From the NCBI GenBank assembly GCA_965203565.1, contig OZ241896.1, positions 558,001 through 622,000 of the forward strand: DNA of 64,000 nucleotides, given 5' to 3'. Source of the DNA: JAAXGX01 sp965203565. Lineage in GTDB: Bacteria; Acidobacteriota; Vicinamibacteria; Vicinamibacterales; UBA8438. Position numbers and translations under genes: made by a program. Positions 37,483 through 46,035 of the stretch are shown in pieces (the stretch's first letter is position 1; each line of letters opens with the position of its first letter). Under the pieces are notes generated by a model. It was not told where the DNA came from, did not search any database, and saw only the letters and a list, made by a program, of their open reading frames with translations.

Positions 37483-37641
37483 CAGCCCGTGGCGAAAGTC
37501 CCCGCTGCATTCGAGCGGCGATGCATCCCGCCTGACGGCGTTGTTCGTCGGTTGCATATGCCCAATATGCGCCCTCCTCACGCCTTGTCAGGCGGGCGCC
37601 TCACCGCTCTCGGCGCCCCGCGGGGATTCCACCACGGGCTG
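37483..37641 (+). mobile_element. MITE-like element, copy D (full length, 159 bp)
   Basis: Ends as in copy A; target duplication TTGG at 37479-37482 and 37642-37645. Differs from copy A at a few positions (GCATATGCCC for GCGTATGCCC, GTCAGGCGGG for GTCAGCCGGG). Lies between the tandem DUF5916 paralogues, 108 bp upstream of the second. The open frame of the second gene continues back through this element but is not coding there. Confidence 0.92.
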
Positions 37642-37749
37642 TTGGCCCATCATCCGGCGCCCCCGCTGCTGCGGGGACGCCGCGCCGCGCACCCTGCCGC
37701 AACTGGTCGGCCCTGCATTCCGCGCCCGGTCCGCGGCGGACGCGCCGCC

Positions 37750-40700
37750 GTGACGGCCGCCGCCGCAAGCTGCCTGCTGGCGATCGGCGCGGCGCGGCCG
37801 GCGGCCGGTCAGACGACGATCGGCGCAACCGGCCCTGCGGCCGGTCAGGCGGCGGGGGAGGAGCCGGCGGGCGCGCCGCGGCCGCCGCCGCAATCCGCCG
37901 CTGTCGCGGTCGCGCCGTTCGCGAACGTCTCCGGCCATCCGGCCGACGCCTGGCTCGGCGCAGGGGTCGCCGAGACGGTCGTGACCGGCCTCGACCGGCT
38001 CCCGGCGTTCACCGTCGTGGCGGTCGCGCCGGCCGGCGCTGCGGAGGTCGCCGCGGCCGGGGACGGAGCGCCGGACGAGGCGGCGCGGCTTGATCGGGCG
38101 CGCGCGGCCGGCGCCGCGTGGCTGGTGGCGGGCGCGTTCGAGCGGCGCGGGGCGCAGCTTCGGGTCACGGCGCGCATCGTGCACGTCGAGACCGGAGAGG
38201 TGCGCCGGACGATAGAGGTCGATGGCGACGGCGGAAGCCTGTTCGATCTCCAGGACCAGGTGACGGCCGAGCTGCGCGACCGGCTGACGGAGGCCGCCGG
38301 ACTGCCGGACGCCGCGCGCGGCGCAGGCCCCGCCGAAGATGCGGCCGCAACGGCGCTCCGGCCGCGCGCGCGGAGCGGCGGCGCGTTCGGGGCGGCGGCG
38401 GCCGAGGCGGGGACGCCTGCCGTCCCGGCCCCGCCGACCGGCCGGCGGCCGCGGTTCGCACCGCCGCCTCCGGCGCCGTCGGACGGCTTCTCCCCGTCCG
38501 GGCCGGGCGGGCCGGCGCCGGAGGACGTGACGGGCGCCATCGCGACAGACGACACAGCGCCGCGGTTCGGCGTCGCCGCGGGCGCCGGCGTGCTGACCGG
38601 CCGGCCGGCGGTCCGGCCGCCCCGCACCCGGATCGCCCCGATCGTCGACGGCCGGCTCGACGACGCCGTCTGGACCGGCGCCGCGCGCATCACCGAGTTC
38701 GTGCAGTTGTCGCCGCTCGACGGCGCGCCCGGCACGGAGGCGACCGAGGTGTACGTCGCGTACGACAGCGCCAACATCTACCTCGGCTTCCGCGCCCGCT
38801 ACACCGATCCGGGGATGCTGCGCGCGAACCGGACCGACCGCGACCGGGCGCCCGGCGACGACGCGTTCTCGGTCTACTTCGACCCGTTCCTCGATCAGCA
38901 ACGGGCGTACGTCTTCACCGTGAACGCCTACGGCGTGCAGAGCGACGGGATTCTGAGCGCGCGGGGGGGCGGCGGAGGCGGTTTCGGCGGAGGCGGCGGG
39001 CGCGAGCCGCGCGGGTTCTTCGGCCCTCCGCGGGGCGACCGGTCGTGGGACGCGCTGTTCATCACCGCCGGGCAGGTGGCGGCGGACGGGTTCACAGCCG
39101 AGATGGCCATCCCGTTCAAGAGCCTGCGCTACCCGCGGCGGACCGGCGGCGCGCCCCACCGGTGGGGGTTCCAGGTGGCCCGGCGGATCCGCGGGAAGAA
39201 CGAGACGGTGGTCTGGGCGCCCGTCTCCCGCGCGGTGGCCGGCTTCCTGCCCCAGATGGGCGTGCTCGACGGGATGACCGGGCTGTCGACCAGCCGCAAC
39301 ATGGAGATCCTGCCGACGTTCACCGCGCTCCGGTTCGGGACGCTCGACGAAAGCGGGCGGTTCGGCGACGGCGCCGTGCAGCCGGAAGGCGGGGTGAACT
39401 TCAAGTACGGCGTCACGTCGAACCTGACGGCCGACGTGACGTTCAACCCCGACTTCTCCCAGATCGAGTCGGACCGGCCGCAGATCGAGGTCAACCAGCG
39501 GTTCGAGCTGTTCTTCCCGGAGCTGCGGCCGTTCTTCCTGGAAGGCGCGGAGATCTTCCAGTTCCGGGGGCCGGTCAACCTGGTGCACACCCGCACCATC
39601 ATCGACCCGCGCTACGGCGCGAAGCTGACCGGCAAGGCGGGCGATACGACGATCGGGGTGATGTACGCCAACGACGAGGCGGCCGGCGAGGCCGACGACG
39701 CCGGCGCCGCGGCCGGCCGGCCGGCGCACACCTTCGTCGGGCGGATGCGGTACGACCTGTACGCCGAGTCGTACGTCGGCGCCATCTTCACCGGCCGCGA
39801 GTTCGCCGGCAGCTTCAACCGGGTGGCCGGCGTCGACAGCAATTTCCGCCTCGGGACCACGCACGCGTTCGGCGTCCGCGCCGTCAGTGCGCGGGACCGC
39901 GGCCTCGACGGGACGGAGGCGTCGGGCTACCTGCTCGACGCGAGCTTCCGGAAGACCGGCCGGAACCTCAGTTACCTCCTGGCCCACTACGCGCTGTCGC
40001 CCGGCTTCACGACCGACGTCGGGTTCGTTCGGCGCACCGATCAGCGCGCCACGTTCAGCAACGTCGCGTACCGGTGGTGGCCGGAGCACTGGGTGATCAG
40101 CTGGGGGCCGGACTTCAACTACATGCGCGGCTACAACTTCGCGGGGATTCTGGAGGACGAGCAGGCGAGCGGCGGGCTGAGCTTTTCGTTCACGAACAAC
40201 ATGCGGCTCGACGCCAGCCTCCACCGCGACATGGAGCGGTTCGGGGGGATCGACTTCTCCAAGACCCGCTACCGGCTGTTCGGCGTGGTCAGCGCCAGCC
40301 GGCGGTTCTCGTTCGGCCTCGGCGCGAACGGCGGCGACCAGATCTTCTTCGACGAGGACAATCCGTACCTCGGCCGCGACAACGGCTGGAGCGGGTTCCT
40401 CAACCTGCGGGTGTTTCCCCGGTGGCAGTCGCGGATCAACGTCAACACCAACCGGTTCGTCGACGTGCGCGACGGCGGCGCGCTGGCGTTCGACGTCAAC
40501 GTCTTCCGCGCCCTCACCACGTACCAGTTCACCGACCGGCTGGCGCTGCGGAGCATCAGCGAGTACAACAGCTTCGACCGGAAGCTCAGCCTCAACCTCC
40601 TGCTGACGTACCGCGTCAACGCCGGCACCGTCTTCTACGTCGGGTACGACGACCGGCGCCAGCGGGCCGACCTGATCGAGCGCGACGTCGACGGTGACGG

Positions 40701-40788
40701 GATGGACGACCGGTTCTTCCCGTCGACCGCCCTGAAACGGACGAACCGCGCCATCTTCACGAAGCTGCAGTATCTGTTCCGTTACTGA
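37750..40788 (+). CDS. DUF5916 outer-membrane barrel protein (paralogue 2)
   Basis: 1012 aa from the GTG at 37750 (VTAAAASCLLAIGAARPAAG, signal peptide); no ATG is available between the mobile element and the conserved region. Same architecture as the preceding gene: TolB/FlgO-like domain (VAVAPFANVSGHPADAWLGAGVAETV), Pro/Ala linker, CBM9-like domain from about 295 (PIVDGRLDDAVWTGA), DUF5916 barrel, terminal KLQYLFRY. A Gly-rich loop GGGGGGFGGGGG lies near residue 410. At least 115 bp (39391-39505) is identical in sequence to 36001-36115 of paralogue 1. Confidence 0.86.
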   Translation: MTAAAASCLLAIGAARPAAGQTTIGATGPAAGQAAGEEPAGAPRPPPQSAAVAVAPFANVSGHPADAWLGAGVAETVVTGLDRLPAFTVVAVAPAGAAEVAAAGDGAPDEAARLDRARAAGAAWLVAGAFERRGAQLRVTARIVHVETGEVRRTIEVDGDGGSLFDLQDQVTAELRDRLTEAAGLPDAARGAGPAEDAAATALRPRARSGGAFGAAAAEAGTPAVPAPPTGRRPRFAPPPPAPSDGFSPSGPGGPAPEDVTGAIATDDTAPRFGVAAGAGVLTGRPAVRPPRTRIAPIVDGRLDDAVWTGAARITEFVQLSPLDGAPGTEATEVYVAYDSANIYLGFRARYTDPGMLRANRTDRDRAPGDDAFSVYFDPFLDQQRAYVFTVNAYGVQSDGILSARGGGGGGFGGGGGREPRGFFGPPRGDRSWDALFITAGQVAADGFTAEMAIPFKSLRYPRRTGGAPHRWGFQVARRIRGKNETVVWAPVSRAVAGFLPQMGVLDGMTGLSTSRNMEILPTFTALRFGTLDESGRFGDGAVQPEGGVNFKYGVTSNLTADVTFNPDFSQIESDRPQIEVNQRFELFFPELRPFFLEGAEIFQFRGPVNLVHTRTIIDPRYGAKLTGKAGDTTIGVMYANDEAAGEADDAGAAAGRPAHTFVGRMRYDLYAESYVGAIFTGREFAGSFNRVAGVDSNFRLGTTHAFGVRAVSARDRGLDGTEASGYLLDASFRKTGRNLSYLLAHYALSPGFTTDVGFVRRTDQRATFSNVAYRWWPEHWVISWGPDFNYMRGYNFAGILEDEQASGGLSFSFTNNMRLDASLHRDMERFGGIDFSKTRYRLFGVVSASRRFSFGLGANGGDQIFFDEDNPYLGRDNGWSGFLNLRVFPRWQSRINVNTNRFVDVRDGGALAFDVNVFRALTTYQFTDRLALRSISEYNSFDRKLSLNLLLTYRVNAGTVFYVGYDDRRQRADLIERDVDGDGMDDRFFPSTALKRTNRAIFTKLQYLFRY

Positions 40789-40828
40789 GCCGGCGCCGCC
40801 GGGGGCGGCGAATGAAGTCTTCTCAAGT

Positions 40829-42163
40829 ATGATCGGACCGAAGCTCGTTCCGAGCATGCCTCCATCCCGGAAAATCCGCCGCGTCCTGCGCCTGGCGGGC
40901 GGGAACGCGCTCCTGCTCGTCGCGGGGCTGGCGCTGGTCGCGCTGGCCGGCGAGACGTACTTCCGGCTCGCGGCGCCGTTCACCTCACCCAACGACTGGC
41001 CGCGCGATCTGTACTTCCGACTCACGTCGCTCAGCAAGTGGCCTCCCAACGAATTCGTCCCGGGAGTGGGCTACGTCAGGAAACCCGACATCGAGTTCCT
41101 CCATACGAACAGGTTGAACGTCTGGAACGTCTCCCGCACCAACCGCCTGGGGTTCTTCGACCGGGACCCCCCGAGCCCCGAACGGGCCGCGGCGAGCTGT
41201 CACGTCGCCATGCTCGGCGCCTCCTTCGTGGAGGCGCTGGAAGTCCCCATCGAGGACAAGCTCCACGTTCGGCTCGAAGCGCTCGCCGCCCGCGCGCTGC
41301 CGCACGTGGACGTCACCGCTTCGGCCTTCGGCGTCGGAGGAACCGGCCAGGCCCAGCACCTGGCGTTCTACGACGCCTACGTACGGCCGCTGCGTCCCAG
41401 GCTGCTGGTGCTGGTCGTCAGTCCCAACGACTTCCCTCGCAACTCTCCCATTCTGGAGGCGTTGACGCGGAGATGGGATCCGGAGCGCATGCCGCACCAC
41501 AGCATCGAAAGGCGCCCGGACGGGAAGATGACGTTGCGCCCGCCTCATCCCGACTTCGCGGAGTTCAGGCCGCCTCGACTCCCCGGACCGCCGGAGCTCT
41601 GGGCCGCCCGCGCCCTGGAGGCGGCGAGCGCGTTCTCCTGGTTCGCGGGCTGGCTGGACGCCAGGACCAGAGCAAGCCGGTTGTTTCGTCCCGACCCAGA
41701 CCCCGAGCTCGTCATGCGGGTGGAGCAGCTGGGCCGGCGTCCCCGCTATGCGAAGCTGCTCGAGGGACTGGAGCCGGCCATGCTGCAGAACATGCAAAGG
41801 ACGCTCGCTTCGAGGAACCCGCCGCCCGTCTTCTTGGAAGCCCTGGCCTACACGGCCTTCGCTCTCGAGCAGTTCAAGGAGCGTGCGGACCGGGACGGCG
41901 CCGAGCTGATCATCCTGGCGGTGCACCGACACCGCACGTCGGCCCATGGAGTTCGCCTGCTCCACCGCCTGAGCGCAATGGCCGGGCGCTTGAGCATTCC
42001 CGTCATCGATCAAGGGGCTTACATCCTTCGTCAGGGCGCTGCGGTCGAAGATGCGCAGTGGCCTCACGACGGCCATTGGAACGCCGCCGGCCACCGCTGG
42101 GCGGCGGAGGCGCTGCTGGAGCACCTCGAGCGGCGCTTGGAAATCTGCCGTCGATCCGGATAG
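40829..42163 (+). CDS. SGNH/GDSL hydrolase-like membrane-anchored protein (paralogue 1)
   Basis: 444 aa; an ATG at 40856 would match the paralogue's start better. One N-terminal membrane helix (GGNALLLVAGLALVALAGETYF), then an SGNH-like domain: block I CHVAMLGASFVEALE (nucleophile Ser in GASF; the usual GDS is GAS here), block II GGTGQAQ, block III VVSPNDFPRN, block V DGHWNAAGH (Asp/His). This arrangement resembles AlgX/AlgJ-like or acyl-modifying SGNH proteins at the membrane. Substrate unknown. Tandem paralogue at 42191. Confidence 0.75.
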   Translation: MIGPKLVPSMPPSRKIRRVLRLAGGNALLLVAGLALVALAGETYFRLAAPFTSPNDWPRDLYFRLTSLSKWPPNEFVPGVGYVRKPDIEFLHTNRLNVWNVSRTNRLGFFDRDPPSPERAAASCHVAMLGASFVEALEVPIEDKLHVRLEALAARALPHVDVTASAFGVGGTGQAQHLAFYDAYVRPLRPRLLVLVVSPNDFPRNSPILEALTRRWDPERMPHHSIERRPDGKMTLRPPHPDFAEFRPPRLPGPPELWAARALEAASAFSWFAGWLDARTRASRLFRPDPDPELVMRVEQLGRRPRYAKLLEGLEPAMLQNMQRTLASRNPPPVFLEALAYTAFALEQFKERADRDGAELIILAVHRHRTSAHGVRLLHRLSAMAGRLSIPVIDQGAYILRQGAAVEDAQWPHDGHWNAAGHRWAAEALLEHLERRLEICRRSG

Positions 42164-42190
42164 TCAGGAGGGGGAGCTGACAGCCGGACC

Positions 42191-43426
42191 ATGATGCGGG
42201 CGAACGTCCGTCGCATGCTGCGGGTGGCCGGTCTGAATGCGGCGTTGCTCGCCGCCGGGCTGGCGCTCACTGCTTTCGGCCTGGAGGTCCGGCTGCGGCT
42301 GACCGCGCCGTTCATGGCGACGTACGCGCCGTCACGCTTCGTCTCCGGGGTCGGACTCGTTCGGGCGCCGGACGCGGAGATCCGCTATACGAACGGCCTC
42401 GACTTCTGGACGGTGTCCCGAACCAACCGGTGGGGTTTCCTGGACCGTGAGCCGATCAGCCCGGATCGAGCCGCATCGAGCTGCCACGTCGCCGTGTTCG
42501 GCGATTCCTTCGTCGAAGCGAAGGAAGTGCCGATCGCCGACAAGATGCACGTCCGGTTCGAGGCCCTGGCCGCCCGACGGCTGCCGCACCTGGACGTGAC
42601 CGCCTCGGCGTTCGGATTCGGAGGCACCGGGCAGATCAACCAACTGCCGTATTACGACGCGTACGCGCGGCGCCTGCGCCCGCGGCTCCTGGTGCTCGTG
42701 TTCGTCGAAAACGACTTCGCGGACAATTCGGCGCTGCTGGACACGTTTTCCCTGCGCAGTCACGTGGACCCGGCCCATCTCCCCTTCCAGTACGCGGAAC
42801 GAAGGGCGGACGGGCGGATCGCGTTCCTGCCGCCGGACCCGGACTGGGAGGCGCACGTCCGGCCGCCGTCACGGGCGTCCACCGTCACGGCCCGACTGCT
42901 CGGCGCGTCCTGGCTGGCGCAGTGGCTGGCCGCCAAACGCAACGCCTTGTTCCCCGCGGACGTCGACGCCGACGAGCGTCTGGCCGTCCTGCGCCGGCGA
43001 GCAGGCGGCGAGCGGCTCCTGCGGATGCGGTCGCCCGGAAGCGTCGACAGGACGTTCGCCGGCGAAGCCCTCCCGCCCGCTTTCGAGGACGCCCTGGCGT
43101 TCACCGCCTTCGCTCTGGATCAGTTCAATGCGCGTGCGGAGCGCGACGGCGCCGCGCTGATCATCCTGGCGTCGCACCGGATGCGCATGGCGGGGGCTCG
43201 CGTCTTCGATCGGTTGCGCATCATGGCCCGGACGCGCGGCGTCCCGGTCGTCGACCAAGGCGACTACATCCTCCGCCGGGGGGCGCGCCTGAAGGACGCG
43301 CACTGGCGTCACGCACCCCACTGGAACGCCGCCGGCCACCGCTGGGCGGCGGAAGCGCTGCTGGAGTGGCTGCAGGGCAATCAGGCGGTTTGCGGCTCTG
43401 CTATGATTCCCGTTCCGGCGCGGTGA
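42191..43426 (+). CDS. SGNH/GDSL hydrolase-like membrane-anchored protein (paralogue 2)
   Basis: 411 aa; a GGAGGGGGAG ribosome site precedes ATG-ATG at 42191/42194. N-terminal membrane helix (LNAALLAAGLALTAFGLEV). SGNH blocks: CHVAVFGDSFVEAKEVP (intact GDS), GGTGQINQLPYYDAY, VFVENDFADNS, and HAPHWNAAGHRWAAEALLEWL, where paralogue 1 has DGHWN: the catalytic-dyad Asp is replaced by Ala here (HAPHWN). Its TGA stop (43424-43426) lies inside the first bases of tRNA-Ser. Confidence 0.75.
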   Translation: MMRANVRRMLRVAGLNAALLAAGLALTAFGLEVRLRLTAPFMATYAPSRFVSGVGLVRAPDAEIRYTNGLDFWTVSRTNRWGFLDREPISPDRAASSCHVAVFGDSFVEAKEVPIADKMHVRFEALAARRLPHLDVTASAFGFGGTGQINQLPYYDAYARRLRPRLLVLVFVENDFADNSALLDTFSLRSHVDPAHLPFQYAERRADGRIAFLPPDPDWEAHVRPPSRASTVTARLLGASWLAQWLAAKRNALFPADVDADERLAVLRRRAGGERLLRMRSPGSVDRTFAGEALPPAFEDALAFTAFALDQFNARAERDGAALIILASHRMRMAGARVFDRLRIMARTRGVPVVDQGDYILRRGARLKDAHWRHAPHWNAAGHRWAAEALLEWLQGNQAVCGSAMIPVPAR

Positions 43427-43514
43427 GGTGGCCGAGAGGCTGAAGGCGGCGGTTTGCTAAACCGTTGTAGGGTTGACAGCTCTACCCAGGGTTCGAATCC
43501 CTGCCTCACCGCCA
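43422..43514 (+). tRNA. tRNA-Ser (anticodon GCT)
   Basis: 93 nt including an encoded CCA. Acceptor stem GGTGAGG (43422-43428) pairs with CCTCACC (43504-43510), discriminator G, then CCA 43512-43514. Anticodon loop TTGCTAA with GCT at 43456-43458, reading AGC/AGT. Long variable arm (class II) GTAGGGTTGACAGCTCTAC and T-loop GGTTCGAATCC. The 5' end overlaps the SGNH coding sequence by 5 nt. A TATGAT at 43402-43407 could be its -10. Confidence 0.97.
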
Positions 43515-43541
43515 ACCATTCAATCCGGTTCGAGCATCTCG

Positions 43542-44852
43542 ATGGGCGATCCGATGGCGCTGGACGCGGAACGCTGGTTCGGACTGTCGCAGCACGGGAC
43601 GACCGTGCGCACCGAGGTCGCGGCGGGCGTGACCACCTTCCTGACGATGGCGTACATCGTCTTCGTCAACCCGCAGATCCTCTCCGAAGCCGGCATGCCG
43701 TTCGGCCCGGTCTTCGTGGCGACCTGCGTGTCGGCCGCGTTCGCCACGCTGGTGATGGGACTGTACGCCAACTACCCGATCGCGCTGGCGCCGGGGATGG
43801 GACTCAACGCGTTCTTCGCCTTCGGAGTCGTCCTGGGGATGGGGCACGCCTGGGAGGTGGCGCTCGGCGCGGTGTTCGTCTCCGGGGTGCTGTTTCTCGC
43901 CCTGAGCGTGCTGCCGGTGCGGAAGTGGATCGTCAACGCGGTCCCGCGGGCGCTGAAGATGGCGATCTCGGCCGGCATCGGCCTGTTCCTCGGCGTCATC
44001 GCCCTGCGGAACGCCGGCGTCGTCGCGGACAGCCCGGCGACGCTGGTCACCGCCGGCGATCTGGCGGCGCCGGAGCCGGTGCTCGCGCTGCTCGGCTTCG
44101 GCGTCATCGCGGCGCTGACGGCGCGCCGCGTGCCGGGCGCCGCCATCATCGGCATCCTCGGCGTCACCGCCGCCGGCGTCGCCTGGGGCGTGTCCGAATG
44201 GAAAGGTTTCGCGGCGCCGCCCCCCGACCCGACGCCGGCGCTGCTGGCGCTCGACGTCTCCGGGGCGCTGCAGGCCGGGATGATCACGGTCATCCTGACG
44301 TTCCTCATCGTCGATCTGTTCGACACCACGGGCACGCTGATCGGCGTGGCGCAGCAGGCGAACCTGCTCGACGCGCAGGGGCGGCTCCCCCGGATCGAGC
44401 GCGCGCTGGTCGCCGACTCCACCGGGACGGTGGCCGGCTCGCTGCTCGGCACGTCGCCGGTGACCAGCTACATCGAGAGCGCGGCCGGCGCCGGCGCGGG
44501 GGGACGCACCGGACTCACCGCGGTCGTCGTGGCCGGCCTGCTCCTGGCCTGCCTGTTCTTCGCGCCGCTGGCCGAGTCGATCCCGGGGTACGCCACCGCG
44601 CCGGCCATCCTGTACGTGGCCTGCCTGATGACGAAGGCGCTGGTCGACGTGGACTGGGAGGACGTCACCGAGTGGGCCGCCGCCGTCGTCACCGCCATCG
44701 CCGTCCCGTTGACGTTCTCGATCGCCGACGGCATCGGCATCGGCTTCGTGACGTACGTGGTGATCAAGGCGCTGGCGGGCCGGTTCCGCGACTGTCCCGT
44801 GACGCTGGCGGTGGTGGCGGCGCTCTTCGCGGCGAAGTTCGCGCTGCTGTAG
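43542..44852 (+). CDS. NCS2/AzgA-family purine (guanine/hypoxanthine) permease
   Basis: 436 aa from the ATG at 43542 (MGDPMALDAERWFGLSQHGTT); an upstream in-frame start lies within the tRNA and is rejected. Inner-membrane purine symporter. Diagnostic AzgA features: RTEVAAGVTTFLTMAYIVFVNPQIL, ALAPGMGLNAFFAF, LIVDLFDTTGTLIGVA, STGTVAGSLLGTSPVTSYIESAAG, GGRTGLTAVVV. About 12-14 hydrophobic segments. The TAG stop is directly followed by a terminal fragment of the mobile element. Confidence 0.93.
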   Translation: MGDPMALDAERWFGLSQHGTTVRTEVAAGVTTFLTMAYIVFVNPQILSEAGMPFGPVFVATCVSAAFATLVMGLYANYPIALAPGMGLNAFFAFGVVLGMGHAWEVALGAVFVSGVLFLALSVLPVRKWIVNAVPRALKMAISAGIGLFLGVIALRNAGVVADSPATLVTAGDLAAPEPVLALLGFGVIAALTARRVPGAAIIGILGVTAAGVAWGVSEWKGFAAPPPDPTPALLALDVSGALQAGMITVILTFLIVDLFDTTGTLIGVAQQANLLDAQGRLPRIERALVADSTGTVAGSLLGTSPVTSYIESAAGAGAGGRTGLTAVVVAGLLLACLFFAPLAESIPGYATAPAILYVACLMTKALVDVDWEDVTEWAAAVVTAIAVPLTFSIADGIGIGFVTYVVIKALAGRFRDCPVTLAVVAALFAAKFALL

Positions 44853-44874
44853 CAGCCCGTGGCGGAACCCCGCG
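44853..44874. repeat. Isolated 22-bp terminal repeat of the MITE-like element
   Basis: These 22 bp starting CAGCCCGTGGCGG are the exact reverse complement of 49741-49762. They begin on the base after the permease stop codon. No element interior follows, so this is a solo end or a deletion remnant. Confidence 0.7.
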
Positions 44875-44936
44875 CGGCTGTCAGTCAGGGCCCCGCGGGC
44901 CGAGTCCGGCCGGCGGGGAAGATTGGAGGACGAGCG

Positions 44937-46016
44937 ATGCTGACGAGACGACACGGGCGACTGAACCGGCGGGAGGCGCTCGCGCTGCTCGGCGCGGGCG
45001 CGGCCGGCGCCGCGGCGGCGTGCGGCGACCTGGCGCCGGTCGTGATACCGGAGCCGGAGCCGGTTACGCCGCCGCCGCCGGAAACCCCGCGCATCCGGGC
45101 GATCCTGCGCGACATCTGGCCCACCGAGCTGACGCACGGCACGACGTTGTTCCACGAGCACGTGTCGATGAACAACCAGTTCTGGATCGACATGGGCCTC
45201 GAGCGCCTGATCGACCCGTCCCGGCCGTTCTTCATGGAGGACCTCGACTACATGGTGGCCGAGATGCAGGCCGCCGCCGAAGACGGCGTCGCCTGCATCG
45301 TGGACGGCGGGCATGCCGACATGGGCCGCGACGTGGAGTTCATCCGCGCGCTGTCGGAACGGTCGGGGATGCCGATCGTCGTGAGCGGCGGGTACTACCA
45401 CGAACCGATCTTCCCGGCGGAGCTGCACGACCGGAGCGAGGACGATCTCGTCGAAGAGCTGGTCCGCGACGCCGCCGCGGAGCGCTGGGGCGCGTTCGGA
45501 GAGATCGGATTCTCCGCCGAGAGCACGCCGACCGAGCGCAAGGTGCTGCGCGCCGTCGGGCGGGCCCACTTGCGGACGAACCTGCCGATCTTCACGCACA
45601 CCGCCAACGGCGCGAAGGCGGTCGAGCAGCTCGACCTGCTCGAATCGGTCGGCGTCGACCCCCGGCGCGTGGCGATCGGGCACCTCGGCTACCCGGAGGT
45701 GACGGTCCATGCGGAGATCTGCCGGCGCGGGGCGTACGTCGGCTTCGACCGCCTGGGCGGCGACCCGGAGGCGGACGCCGCGCAGGTCCCGATGGTGCTG
45801 GCTCTCCTCGAAGCCGGGCATACCGAGAACGTGCTGCTCGCCTCCGACTTCGCGCTCGAGCACGAGACGCGGGGCCGCGGCGGTCCCGGCTACGGCAAGG
45901 TGGTGACCCGGTTCGTCCCGCTCCTGGAAGAGGCCGGCCTGGACTACGACACCCTGCGGACCCTGACGTCCGACAATCCTCGCCGGTGGCTCGCCTTCGG
46001 TCTGCCGACCGCGTGA
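44937..46016 (+). CDS. Phosphotriesterase-family metal hydrolase, Tat-exported lipoprotein
   Basis: 359 aa; ribosome site TTGGAGGA ahead of the ATG at 44937. Twin-arginine signal LNRREALALLGAGAAG ending in lipobox AAAAC (Cys29). TIM-barrel amidohydrolase of the phosphotriesterase type: metal-binding LFHEHVSMNN (His73, His75), GEIGFS with Glu where many members have the carboxylated Lys, IFTHTANG, RVAIGHLGYPE, and the metal Asp in LLASDFALE. Relatives act as lactonases or esterases; the substrate here is unknown. Followed by a WGDPDLQG protein. Confidence 0.87.
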   Translation: MLTRRHGRLNRREALALLGAGAAGAAAACGDLAPVVIPEPEPVTPPPPETPRIRAILRDIWPTELTHGTTLFHEHVSMNNQFWIDMGLERLIDPSRPFFMEDLDYMVAEMQAAAEDGVACIVDGGHADMGRDVEFIRALSERSGMPIVVSGGYYHEPIFPAELHDRSEDDLVEELVRDAAAERWGAFGEIGFSAESTPTERKVLRAVGRAHLRTNLPIFTHTANGAKAVEQLDLLESVGVDPRRVAIGHLGYPEVTVHAEICRRGAYVGFDRLGGDPEADAAQVPMVLALLEAGHTENVLLASDFALEHETRGRGGPGYGKVVTRFVPLLEEAGLDYDTLRTLTSDNPRRWLAFGLPTA

Positions 46017-46035
46017 CGTTTCCAGGGGGAAGCGC

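Noticed and set aside
33817..37581. Very long open frame (1254 codons) on the minus strand opposite the first DUF5916 gene
   Set aside because: Composition artefact of GC-rich codon bias: its product is low-complexity Arg/Pro/Val-rich with no domain, it starts inside mobile-element copy D, and it is fully antisense to a convincing gene.
37588..41049. 1153-codon minus-strand frame opposite the second DUF5916 gene
   Set aside because: Same artefact; no recognisable domain, antisense to a paralogue with a clear family match, and ends inside the mobile element.
43473..43541. Extended N-terminus of the purine permease
   Set aside because: The extension would be translated from tRNA-Ser sequence; the conserved N-terminus starts at 43542.
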